Positions 7,016 to 15,536 of a stretch of DNA of 15,536 bases are shown piece by piece (the stretch's first letter is position 1; each line of letters opens with the position of its first letter). This DNA comes from Temnopleurus reevesii (taxonomy: Eukaryota; Echinodermata; Echinoidea; Temnopleuroida; Temnopleuridae). A program made the position numbers and the translations under genes. The notes under the pieces were generated by a model. That model saw only the letters and a list, made by a program, of their open reading frames with translations. It searched no databases and was not told the origin of the DNA. The stretch lies in the NCBI GenBank assembly GCA_036244855.1, contig BQKZ01001041.1, forward strand, positions 31,500 through 47,035, written 5' to 3'.

Positions 7016-9195
7016 CATACATGCATTGTTGTACTGAATACATTTAATTTTCCTTAATCATGCAACTTCCCCTGCTCAGATGATAAAGAAACCTTGACCT
7101 ATCTTTTTTTTTAGTCCATGAGTAGGAGTACATCCCCTATGCTTGCTTTTCCTTGTCATTTTGATTTGAATAGTGAAGTTAATCTGGCATTATACCAAGA
7201 ACTTTCACTCAAAATCACATGTTTCCTCTTCCCAGTGGGAAAATTTTCATGCATGCATACATGTAGTCTCATGAATGAGACTCAAATTCTTTTCTATTGT
7301 ACATGTAATCTGAATATTAGAGAAATTCATTTTATCAAAATTTCAATGTATCTATCTGTCCATGACATACAATCATGAACATCTGGTTATCGCGTAAGAA
7401 GAGTTAGGGGTAGAGATAAAACATGGTAACATTGTTGGCAGCTTTAAGACTTACGCCTCTTGATTAGGTTGTCAAATCTGCTTCCATCCATATTGTTAAT
7501 CCCTCAGCTAGAAATTAATCAATTGTACTGCACCCATCCCAAGACTTGGTGAATGGTCCTTGACAGAAATGTATTTTTTGGAATGCTTTCAGAGTGGCTC
7601 CATAGCAATTGGCTACAACCATAGTTATGACAGTCATATGTCCTCTGAATCCTCGGCAATGTCGATATCCCTTAAAGTATCATTGAAATTTTGAATTAAT
7701 ATTCAATAGGATAGGATCTACATATATGCACAGCCAAGTCTTTCTACAGTGGCCATCCAAGGGAAGCAATGTATATATGGCCACTGTAGACAGGTGGTCA
7801 CTAAAGATTGTAAGTGGGTGCTACAATGTTTCACTGTACTAGACAATTTACAAATGAATATAAACTGTGTAGAAAGACTATCGTTGGATCGAAGCCTACT
7901 TCAGTCAATGAAGTCATATGATAAGGTCATTTTGAGGGCACCGTGGGGTGTGTAGGTGGTGTGTGTCATGCTACAATGTATAGTGGTTTGAAAAAACTAC
8001 ATGTCTGTCCAATACCTCACATGTGTTATGTGTGTATATGCTTGATGCAATCAACCAATTACATTGTTTACATAATATGTTTGCCTAGTATAACCAATTA
8101 ATTTTTTTAATAATGAGAATTCAGCAATTCTAATATAGGATTTTGTCTCTTCGAAACTGAGGGATTATTGGTGTAATCTTGGGTGTACAATTGCAAATTC
8201 TTGTATTTTACTGTGGTCATTGATTCGGAAATCTGCATATGATTAGGGGAAATTTATGATTATGATTTAGACAGTATAATTTTCAAGGGGGTGTCTTGGG
8301 GTTTAAATATTTTTTATGAATTATGACATGTCCAAAATTAAAGATTTGATTAAATGTGGAGGAACAAGTTATCATTTATAGACTTAGTTATTAAATCAAC
8401 CATGATGTAATTTATCAGAATATCAAACTATTGCTTACTCGACATTGTACCTTTCCCATTGAGATGTCAGTTACTGAGAGTACATGTATGGCCTTTGTTA
8501 CGGAGCATTAACTTCCTATTTCTTCCTGTAGTAGGAAGTGTATGGAAGTGAAACAGCATTGCGCATGATGAAACTGTGCTTTGTTTACTTAAGTTATCCT
8601 GGTTTCAGAGTTTGAATGGCTATGTATTCAAGGAAAGACCACTCGGTTTTGTAATGGGGATTCACTGTTTCCAAGAAAAACTCGTGAAGTAGATGGTTAA
8701 TAAAGATTTAGATGTATGCCTTCAGATATGGGTAGGAGTGTGTGGGTACACATGTTTGATGTTCCAGTCACTAATTATGCGTAACTGAAATATTCAAAAT
8801 ACACTCTTTGATAAGGCAAAGAAAAAATAGATTGTTTGGCTTCCCTAAGAAAGCCATTTTGAAAAATAGTGTCAGTTGGTTTGAAACAATTTTCAGTTTT
8901 TTTTGTTTCAGATTTAAATACTTTCTATATGAAATAGTTAACAGAAATCTTTGGCTTGTAATTCGCCAGGCTTTCCCTATTTTGCAGTGTGACTGTTTGG
9001 GAGGCTTGAAAGACCATTATGAAAAATCAGTTGATGTCAGTATATATTTGAAACATATCAATACCATTGTACATCCACCTGTCGACCTGCAGCTTACAGA
9101 TCACAACAGTTGACCCATTATCATGTTCAATGAATCCCCCGAACAGTAGTTCAGACGATAATATGGATTTAGCAACTTTTCTCTGTCTTTGTGAA
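7016..9195. other. Long intron portion without recognised gene
   Basis: AT-rich intronic DNA. The open frames here (up to about 100 codons) have no recognisable motif and are best taken as chance. The only local structures noted are the 7743-7790 hairpin and a short acttccta...taggaagt pair near 8511-8538. Confidence 0.5.
7743..7790. repeat. Perfect 14-bp inverted repeat
   Basis: The arms tctacagtggccat (7743-7756) and atggccactgtaga (7777-7790) are exact reverse complements around a 20-base loop. Next to them are aggtggtcact strings like those at 5440-5770, so this is probably the core of a foldback repeat and not a host RNA. Confidence 0.7.
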
Positions 9196-9414
9196 CGCTC
9201 TACAAGTCAAAATTTCTGTCGCGATATCCCTTTTAAATTTGGAACCGAGGTGTATTGTGGATGGAAGACGAACCGTAGTTGTGATCTATGATGGAGTCCC
9301 CGTTGCCTTGGTAGCCATGATGTAAAGAAATAGTTTAGATTTCCGTGTGGATGCTCTACAGGTCACAATTCATGTGCGATCACTTTCAAATCTGGGATGG
9401 AGGTGTTTTGACCT
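9196..9414. repeat. Diverged direct repeat, period about 155 bp
   Basis: The string around cgctctacaagtcaaaatt (9196-9253) returns around tgctctacaggtcacaatt (9351-9414), each ending near gaggtgt. This is a second old duplication just upstream of the broken exon copy at 9458. No coding frame is kept. Confidence 0.45.
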
Positions 9415-9457
9415 GCCAAACACAAGCAATTGCGAGCTATTTATGAACTTCCTTCAG

Positions 9458-9540
9458 GTTCTAAAGACATTGTTAGGCGATCCTTAAAACAGGGTAATAC
9501 GAGGACATCTTTGACTGCATGGTGCAATGTGCTTAGAAAA
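9458..9540 (+). pseudogene. Broken duplicate of the 5' half of the helix 3/4 exon
   Basis: The acceptor ccttcag is followed by gttctaaagaca, matching gttctcaagacg at 10175. Further matches run to ggcgatcc, cagggtaatac, gaggacatctt, gactgc and the gcttagaaa region. It reads V-L-K-T and then shifts frame through a small deletion, with a TAA. It stops about where lysine-rich KKEG would be encoded, and the foldback at 9555 follows. It lacks the 3' half and a donor, so it cannot be a functional exon. Confidence 0.75.
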
Positions 9541-9554
9541 ATTACAAATTTTAT

Positions 9555-9750
9555 TCTACATAGTAATCAAATATACCATGCACTGAGAAGTTCTAGTTGA
9601 AATTATGGATTGTGAGGTGACTGGCTTTGCACTATTTTCCGAGGGGCACAGCCCCGAGGAAAATAGTCACTATGCCAGTCACCGAAGAATCCATAATTTC
9701 ATATAGTACTTCAAAAAATGTGCATGGTATATTTGATTTATATCCTACCC
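9555..9750. mobile_element. Large foldback (hairpin) repeat
   Basis: The two arms of about 90 bp are complementary around cgaggggcacagccccg (centre near 9649). The outer arm caaatataccatgcac (left) pairs with gtgcatggtatatttg (right), and the inner arm tgactgg/ccagtca and the tattttcc/ggaaaata strings also pair. Pairing is imperfect. The outer ends extend to ctacatag / gtaggata-like strings. The transcript of this intron could form a long hairpin. It is probably a foldback-type transposon remnant. Confidence 0.75.
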
Positions 9751-9783
9751 AAGTAAAACCGAAATAGTATTCAAATTTATATC

Positions 9784-9894
9784 CTACTTGTATTTTGTCG
9801 ATGAAATGAATTCCTCCAAATCATCATCATCTAAGTCTACTAAGAGATTAAATCTCGGTTCATCGTTGTTGGTTTCTCCACTGCGGGCCGCCAT
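9784..9894 (-). pseudogene. Short minus-strand frame, possible first-exon remnant
   Basis: Starting at the ATG at 9894 the frame has 36 codons: MAARSGE, then an acidic stretch with L-V-D-L-D-D-D-D-L-E-E-F-I-S-S-T-K and a stop at 9784. An in-frame upstream ATG at 10008 would give 74 residues. I prefer 9894: its ATG sits in aaacatggcgg, a good initiation context overlapping a YY1-type motif, and the upstream part holds CRE-like sites as a promoter would. Short acidic D-L-x-x-F-I-x-x-x-x-x-K/T starts occur in N-termini of tyrosine-recombinase-derived (Crypton-like) proteins of marine animals, but 36 residues are too few to assign this. A weak donor (gtagga) overlaps the end of the frame. Confidence 0.3.
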
Positions 9895-9897
9895 GTT
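9888..9897. promoter_or_regulatory. YY1-type motif overlapping a minus-strand ATG
   Basis: CCGCCATGTT matches the YY1 consensus CCGCCATNTT. Its CAT is the start codon of the minus-strand frame, an arrangement known from promoters where YY1 sites overlap the initiation codon. A TGACGTC (CRE-like) site lies at 9989-9995 and a TGACGCC at about 9949, both upstream in the minus direction. Matches are seen; activity is inferred. Confidence 0.35.
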
Positions 9898-10174
9898 TGG
9901 TCTTGATATCGCGGTATCAATAGCTGAATACCAAGTTATCGAAACGATGACGCCAGAATATTTTTCATAACGAAAACTATTCCGAGATTGACGTCGCGCC
10001 ATATCCAAATTATTTCATGGTGAAAATATTTTTAATCACATGACTGCTCAATGGCCAATGACAATGGATACAATCTTATGAGTAGGATATAATGTATGCT
10101 AATTGTGACCATTATACTGTTAGTACTATGACAGTTGAGACTATATTCTCCTTGTTATTCTAATCCTCCCCTAG

Positions 10175-11100
<926 letters not shown>

Positions 11101-11582
11101 TTAACAGTAAATAATAGTGCTGGCATATCTGATATTATTGACAGCTATTTCCTGCACCATTCTTTAGAACTTAAGGGGTATCTGGGGCCACAAGTATATC
11201 ACGTATATCACGTAAGAAGCAAAAAATGTAACACTTAATATCTAAATCTGACATGATATTTATTTCTACTCAAGGAGCAAGATGCAAACAAACAGTTCAA
11301 TCATGCTTACTGTACATAGCTTAATTCTGAAGCCAGCTCTGCTCGAGGCTCTTAACTTTGTTCGTAAAAGTTGTCTTTAGATTAATCATGGATAATTTCA
11401 ATATCTTAAAAGCTGAAAAAGTTTTTAATACATATTGCTTTGGGAACTTAGTGTACTCTATTTTACCCAAATTATAATCTTTGGCCTCAGATGCCGTTTA
11501 AACCACATCAAATGTACTATTGATGAAGAGGCTCATTATTATCGGCTCACTTCTATATCTCTTTGATTTATTTTTGTGACAG
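11101..11582. other. Intronic sequence without recognised feature
   Basis: AT-rich, with no coding frame, RNA gene or strong inverted repeat seen. It ends in tttatttttgtgacag, the acceptor of the next exon. Confidence 0.6.
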
Positions 11583-11730
11583 ACGGTGAAGAATTCATGG
11601 ATCAGGAATCATGAGGATTCGCCGATCCCAAACACTGTGGTCTTACTAGGGTGTGGTACAGTGTCAAGTACATGTGGGCAACTAGCCAGCTATCCACTTG
11701 CCCTTGTTAGGACAAGATTACAAGCACAAA
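11583..11730 (+). CDS. SLC25A24/25-like: SCaMC-type carrier exon: helix 5 and third signature
   Basis: This exon has 148 nt, starts in phase 0 and leaves one base (A) for the next exon; acceptor tgtgacag and donor AAA/gtaagt. It reads [10 protein letters not shown], the cytosolic link after helix 4, then helix 5 ([20 protein letters not shown]) and [22 protein letters not shown] is the third signature. Its position-3 Ala in place of Asp/Glu is normal for this subfamily. [19 protein letters not shown] is strongly diagnostic of ATP-Mg/phosphate carriers. Confidence 0.95.
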
Positions 11731-12385
11731 GTAAGTGAAAAACCCAACACCATGGGCTTACTTGGGTATGTCTCAAGTAGATAAGATGTCTTTACTTGTA
11801 AGAGAGATAGCTCTGACCATTTCAAGGAACTGACTGTAGCTGAATACGTGTGGAACACCTATGGCTTGCTTCGAAAGAGATTTAATTAATTTTGGAATTA
11901 ACTGGATCACTTTGGTGCACAGTTTACCATAGACGATTAGTATTTATTGTAAGTTTCATTTCATCTTTTATATCAAAGGCCCCGTGAAGGTATTTAATGT
12001 AGCTTGTCACGGCGAAAAACACTTACTCTCCCACAGTTACCATAGCAACAGTAAGAGACAGTGCTCCTCATCCAATACATGTCAGCGATAATTAATTTTT
12101 TGCTGCGACAAGCTTCATGAAACACCCGTAGCTTTACATTTTTTCGTGTGCAATGATCTTACTAGATTTTGAATCCATGAGGACAATGGTCATATGTCAC
12201 AGAGTTCACTGAATACCTAAAATAGCTTTAACCTGTGATAACCGAAGACCTTGTTTTATGTAATCTATATGATGATGATGATCTTCAGTATTGTATTGCG
12301 TCAAATATCTGTTTAAAACATTAAAAAATATATGTCAAATATATCTCCCTGGTTAACAATGTGAAATATGTCTCATTCTTTTCAG
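11731..12385. other. Last intron with an imperfect foldback
   Basis: Within this intron, gtagcttgtcacggcgaaaaa (about 12000-12024) is imperfectly complementary to ttttttgctgcgacaagct (about 12098-12118), with a smaller cttactct...agtaagag pair inside. It is a foldback-type insertion of about 130 bp. Otherwise nothing is recognised. The intron ends cattcttttcag. Confidence 0.55.
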
Positions 12386-12558
12386 CCTCAAAAACAGCAA
12401 CGATGCGAAGCCTCTTCACTGACATCATCAAGTCGGAAGGCTTCAAGGGTCTCTATCGAGGCATCACACCTAACTTCATGAAAGTGATACCAGCAGTTAG
12501 TATTGGTTACGTAGTCTATGAGAACACTAAGATTCTCCTCGGAGTCAGAGCCGTCTGA
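12386..12558 (+). CDS. SLC25A24/25-like: SCaMC-type carrier terminal exon: helix 6 and stop
   Basis: This exon has 173 nt; the first two bases complete a Thr codon with the A from 11730 (phase 1 intron), and TGA is at 12556-12558. It reads [11 protein letters not shown], the third matrix loop, then [10 protein letters not shown] and helix 6, [20 protein letters not shown], ending L-G-V-R-A-V. The ending matches the usual L-G-V-x-x of SCaMCs, so the C-terminus is complete. The loop between A-Q and S-L-F looks about four residues shorter than in vertebrate SCaMCs as I remember them. With the helix-1 exon the carrier domain totals 290 residues, the normal size. Confidence 0.95.
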
Positions 12559-12672
12559 TGATCCAGGAGATGAGAATGAACTGCTCGTGTGCAGATGTTC
12601 CACACCTCCCATGGATGGTGTGGCTGTATCATGGAAAGGGCAGGATTTGAGAAGGCAGCAAGATAGCAGTTA
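12559..12672 (+). other. Probable 3' UTR start
   Basis: Sequence after the stop codon. I found no AATAAA down to 13885. ATTAAA variants occur at 12708-12713 and 12815-12820, both inside the MITE that follows, so the transcript end may have been supplied by the element or may lie further on. Confidence 0.4.
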
Positions 12673-12835
12673 CAGTGGAACCTCTGTGTAACGAGGTCAT
12701 TGAGACCATTAAAAATTACCATATCAGGATCCTCAATATATCAGGGTACAAATGCAAAGAAGTATAAAGACGTCGGACCAGTAAGATCATCTTGTTGGTT
12801 TTGTTATGGGATGTATTAAAAACGAGGTTCCACTG
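12673..12835. mobile_element. Tc1/mariner-type MITE with TA target duplication
   Basis: The ends cagtggaacctc (12673-12684) and gaggttccactg (12824-12835) are a perfect 12-bp inverted pair, each flanked by TA (12671-12672, 12836-12837), as expected for Tc1/mariner transposition. It is 163 bp with no transposase. Two ATTAAA strings lie inside. It inserted about 115 bp after the carrier stop codon, so it is probably transcribed as part of the 3' UTR. Confidence 0.8.
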
Positions 12836-12841
12836 TATAAA

Positions 12842-13066
12842 ATGGAAGAGGAATGTGTCTGCGTGGATTCAGCCCTCATGAGTGCAAAACTAACGAATGC
12901 AAGACTAGCTAACGCTGTACTTATGAACGCTGCACTGGTGAATATAGCTATGAAGGAGATTCAACGGAATGCAGAAGACACAAGTGAAGATCGATCAACA
13001 TTATGGTCCATGATTCAGAGATGCCAGCCTTCCAAAATATGCATGTGGAAAGAATTTGAAATGTGA
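12842..13066 (+). other. Small open frame with five-residue repeat (uncertain)
   Basis: From the ATG at 12842 the frame has 74 codons. After M-E-E-E-C-V-C-V-D it shows units S-A-L-M-S, A-K-L-T-N, A-R-L-A-N, A-V-L-M-N and A-A-L-V-N, a five-residue period like pentapeptide repeats. At DNA level the 15-base units keep GCN, CTN and AAY while third bases change, which fits coding. However, the frame lies in the 3' flank, and its end overlaps the foldback at 13017. I do not claim a gene; it may be a decaying fragment or chance. Confidence 0.2.
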
Positions 13067-13216
13067 ATTGCCTACCAGCTGAACCAAATATTTTCTCATG
13101 CGAGAAAGTATTGGTTATTGTTTATACTTTCTCTCACGAGAAGATATTGGTTTCAGCTGAATGATACACAAGTTTAATTTCTATCATCATGCATATCCTT
13201 GAAGGTTGGCACCTGT
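13017..13216. repeat. Imperfect foldback of about 200 bp with a strong 36-bp inner stem
   Basis: The inner arms 13076-13111 (cagctgaaccaaatattttc...) and 13124-13159 (...gaagatattggtttcagctg) pair over 36 bp with about five mismatches and a 12-base loop. Outer arms pair more loosely, e.g. gatgccagccttcc with gaaggttggcacc and atatgcatg with catgcatat. It is downstream of the carrier gene. Most likely a foldback element; the inner stem is also of pre-miRNA size. Confidence 0.8.
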
Positions 13217-13528
13217 GCATAAAACAGAACAAGAACATTACGGTGTGTGATTTCACAAACTGAACGGAATACTTCAAGGTACAAGGGGAAACTGAAAGAT
13301 CAAGGATTGGACATACATTTTGGAGTACTTGCCTATTTCCACGCAAGATTTACAAAACTGAAATCTACACTATACTAAGCTGCATTTTATCAGTAGGGTA
13401 AGAAAGGGGTAGGGAAGAGCAGATTGAGCAATACCGGTAGTTGATGTAGTGCTATTATGCGAGGTGTTATACAAACACAGTGATGTACAAAACAAATTGT
13501 TGGATTTCACTTGTGGTTCAATCGTTTT

Positions 13529-13842
13529 CCTGGGCAGTGTTTCACCAAGTTAAAAAAAAAACACTTATAGAACGTTTGGAATCAGTTCTCAAAAATGTAC
13601 TCCAGTCTTTCTTTGAGTCATTCTCAACTTTAAGAACGACTTTGTGAAACGCTGCCCTAGGCGGTGTTTCAACAAGTTTCACCAAGTTTCGAAAGACTTA
13701 AAGTATGACTTTACGCACGACTGGTACCAGTTATCGTGCCAAATAATCGAGAATCTTATCTGTATTACACCCATTAACGTACTCCAGTCTTTCTTAAAGT
13801 CGTTCATAACTTTAAGAAAGACTTGATGAAACACTGCCCTGG
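13529..13842. mobile_element. Two adjacent foldback units sharing gggcagtgtttca ends
   Basis: The left end cctgggcagtgtttcaccaag (13529 on) is complementary to the right end cttgatgaaacactgccctgg (to 13842). In the middle gtgaaacgctgccct (to 13658) and gcggtgtttcaacaag (from 13661) are a second pair back to back, so the block is two units of about 130 and 184 bp, each starting and ending with the inverted motif. tactccagtctttctt occurs in both. No coding frame is believable. Confidence 0.7.
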
Positions 13843-13885
13843 TCATTAGCTAAAAAACACTCGCCCTCTCTCCGAATTAAGAAGC

Positions 13886-13886
13886 N
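13886..13886. other. Assembly join (N) followed by repeat of 171 onward
   Basis: Sequence from 13887 repeats the window from 171. The N and the position beyond the gene's stop codon suggest a misplaced haplotype or overlap contig. Confidence 0.8.
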
Positions 13887-15536
13887 AATGTCATGTTTTA
13901 GGGTGAAAGTCAGATATTCTTGGGTTCTGGATGGGTGGTACTGTGAATTGCAGCAGGAGGGGCAGCTGGAGCAATCTAAAAAACAGTCACAGCAGCACTA
14001 GATAGGTTAAAGGTCATATTACAGGTATGTCAAAAGTAATGGTGATTTAAAATTCGTCAAAGTCATGTTTCACATGTATGGTCTTGGGTTCTGGCTGAAT
14101 GATAATGATGCTGACAGCTGGTGGGGCAACAGGAGCAGTCTCAAGAACAGTCACAGTGCCGTTAGATAGGTTAACCGCTAGATAGGTTAAAGGTCATCTT
14201 ACAAGTAGGTCAAAGGTCATGGTGATTCAAATGTCCAAAGTCCTGTTTTAGGAGAAAAATCCTCTATTCTTGGGTCCTGGATGGGTGATACTGTTACTGG
14301 CAGCTGGTGGGGCAGCAGGAGCAGTCTCGAGAACAGTTACAGCACCACTAGATAGGTTAAAGTTCATCTTACAGGTAGGTCAAAGGTCATTGTGATTCAA
14401 CTTTGTTGAAGTTGTGTTTTATAATCTTGGGTTCTGGATGGTTGATACTGTTTCTGGCAGCTGGTGGGGCAGCAGGAGCACCAAATCGGCTCCAAGAAAG
14501 ATCTTCCAAAACTCACATTAGTTCTTATTTGTCATGTACACATTATATTGAATGAATGACTGTGTGTAGATAGATCTTAATGATTAATAATGCCTTATTT
14601 TTTAATGTGTGTACATTGTTCAAGTTATTCTACTTGACATCGAATGGTATGTACATTTACTTACAAATCATGAATTTTGTTAGTGGTTGACTGATAAGGG
14701 AGAAAAAGAAGGGAAAAATATCTAGAATTAACCACCATCGAGAAGTCCACCTTTACTGTCTACAGTGAATATCTGTGTCAGAACTGATGACCAAATATTA
14801 CGTCCGCATAAAGAACTGGTCAAAGGCAGCTCATTGAAGCTGATTCCCTGTTTTTACCTATTTTTGTTTGATGATAAATTGTGTGCACAGGCATGCGATA
14901 TAAATAGTCAACACTAATCATTCATCCACTATGGCCTACATATGTAGTGTGATATTGATCAAAATCTCTAATTTTATTTGTGTTCAAAGTACAGATATTA
15001 TCTCCCACTACATCTATAATATTTTACTTCAATAATTTATTTTACATGATATTGATGGGTCATTGGTAGGCTGGAAGGTGAATGAGGAACCTATATAAAT
15101 ATTTGAATACACAAATTACAAATACGATGCAGGTTGCAATATGCCCATTACATTGGCAAGGTATTTTTTTGGATGGACTCCTTTTTCACCATCATGCAGG
15201 CCAGAGATACACTGTAAAACAAATATTTATCACAAACATATTGTACTTGCTCAGTATTTCTTAATATAGATACAATATTTATTTTTAGTTTGTACATTAT
15301 TTTAAGGTGTTTTTGTTGTTATCTTTAAGTACATTTTATTGATAAATTATGACCTGATTTTATATGTTGTTCCAGTATGATAGTTGGTGATGTTAGTTGG
15401 TGATGTTAACTGTTATATCTGCCTCTTGCCCTCTCCAATCCACCTCTCTCTTTATCTGCTCAATCACTGTCTTTCATCTTCTCTCTCCTTTCCTTTTCTT
15501 TGCACTTCTGTCCCCTCCCCTCTCTGTTCTTATCCT
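13887..15536 (+). repeat. SLC25A24/25-like: Second copy of 171-about 1840, including exon copies 2-5
   Basis: Collinear with 171-1445 at a fixed offset of 13716, without differences where I compared, then diverging with substitutions and indels from about 1446/15162 to the pyrimidine tract at the window end. It carries helix-1 exon copies at 13902-14024 (stops), about 14073-14204 (broken), 14252-14374 (intact) and 14422-14480 (truncated). As it follows the stop codon it cannot belong to the same transcript. Either it is an assembly artefact, or a second, tandem carrier gene starts here; the window cannot decide. Confidence 0.85.
14252..14374 (+). CDS. SLC25A24/25-like: Helix-1 carrier exon, second copy of the intact exon
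   Basis: Same 123 nt as 536-658, with tttag acceptor and CAG/gtaggt donor, encoding [11 protein letters not shown] and PLDRLK. It is followed by the same intron and the start of the pyrimidine tract, so the next exon may lie just past the window end. If the assembly is right it would be part of a second carrier gene; if not, it is an allelic duplicate. Confidence 0.5.

Larger units (their letters stand above)
9777..10092. mobile_element. Inverted-repeat element carrying promoter-like and first-exon-like sequence
   Basis: The ends are ttatatcctac (9777-9787) and gtaggatataa (10082-10092), a perfect 11-bp inverted pair. A third ttatatcctac lies at 9737-9748, so the element borders the foldback. 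The inside (9870-10005) is richer in CpG than the surroundings and contains a TGACGTC motif, a CCGCCATGTT motif and a minus-strand open frame. It looks like a non-autonomous element that keeps the 5' end of a gene, either its own or a captured one. Confidence 0.55.

Noticed and set aside
7118..7378. 86-codon open frame
   Set aside because: No motif, no codon pattern, not flanked by credible splice or promoter signals; consistent with chance in a long intron.
8808..9291. Two overlapping frames (101 and 74 codons)
   Set aside because: No recognisable domain; they overlap in different frames and run into an old direct repeat.
12388..12722. Two minus-strand frames over the terminal exon
   Set aside because: Antisense shadows of the helix-6 exon and 3' UTR.
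13134..13346. Minus-strand 70-codon frame
   Set aside because: Lies over the foldback arm and shares residues with the plus-strand frame only because the arms are complementary.

Overview
The window is eukaryotic, AT-rich, intron-rich nuclear DNA from an animal. It carries the 3' (C-terminal) part of one plus-strand gene, a mitochondrial solute carrier of the SLC25 family. The best match is the ATP-Mg/phosphate carrier group (SCaMC; SLC25A23/24/25 type). Six coding exons rebuild a 290-residue, three-repeat carrier domain: 536-658 (probable), 2388-2540, 5318-5425, 10175-10342, 11583-11730 and 12386-12558 (stop TGA). All junctions have AG/GT borders and compatible phases (0,0,0,0,1). The calcium-binding EF-hand half typical of SCaMCs would lie upstream of base 1 and is not seen. 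Dense foldback and MITE-type repeats of kinds common in marine invertebrates, together with two divergent haplotype-like copies, suggest a highly polymorphic marine invertebrate such as an echinoderm, amphioxus or mollusc. The species is not determined.

Layout. 1-764: five tandem, mostly broken copies of the exon for transmembrane helix 1 (period about 157-187 bp). 1740-2385: a long pyrimidine tract running into the acceptor of the next exon. 2388-2540: helix 1-2 loop and helix 2 exon, repeated at 3477-3629 with only two silent changes. 2676-3088 and 3788-4264: two versions of one inverted-repeat element. 5318-5425: helix 3 exon. 6007-6803: three tandem units of about 275 bp, followed by a MITE at 6804-7015. 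9458-9540: broken copy of the 5' half of the helix 3/4 exon. 9555-9750: large foldback. 9777-10092: inverted-repeat element carrying a promoter-like, first-exon-like piece on the minus strand. 10175-10342: real helix 3/4 exon, followed by four decayed tandem copies of its 3' half (to about 11100). 11583-11730 and 12386-12558: the last two coding exons. 12559-13885: 3' UTR/flank with a TA-flanked MITE, a roughly 200 bp foldback and a pair of foldback units.

Three N characters (1842, 3331, 13886) are contig joins. After each, the sequence repeats material already seen: 1788-1841 after 1842, 2244-about 3120 after 3331, and 171-about 1840 after 13886. The simplest reading is unmerged overlaps or alternative haplotypes placed in tandem, not real gene-scale duplication. 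The exon arrays at 1-764 and 10267-11100 lie inside single contigs and are probably real. They are the most distinctive feature: one carrier gene in which two different exons have each been amplified, with flanking intron, in units of about 160-187 bp, and have then mostly decayed. I found no undescribed system such as a novel operon, defence locus or catalytic RNA.
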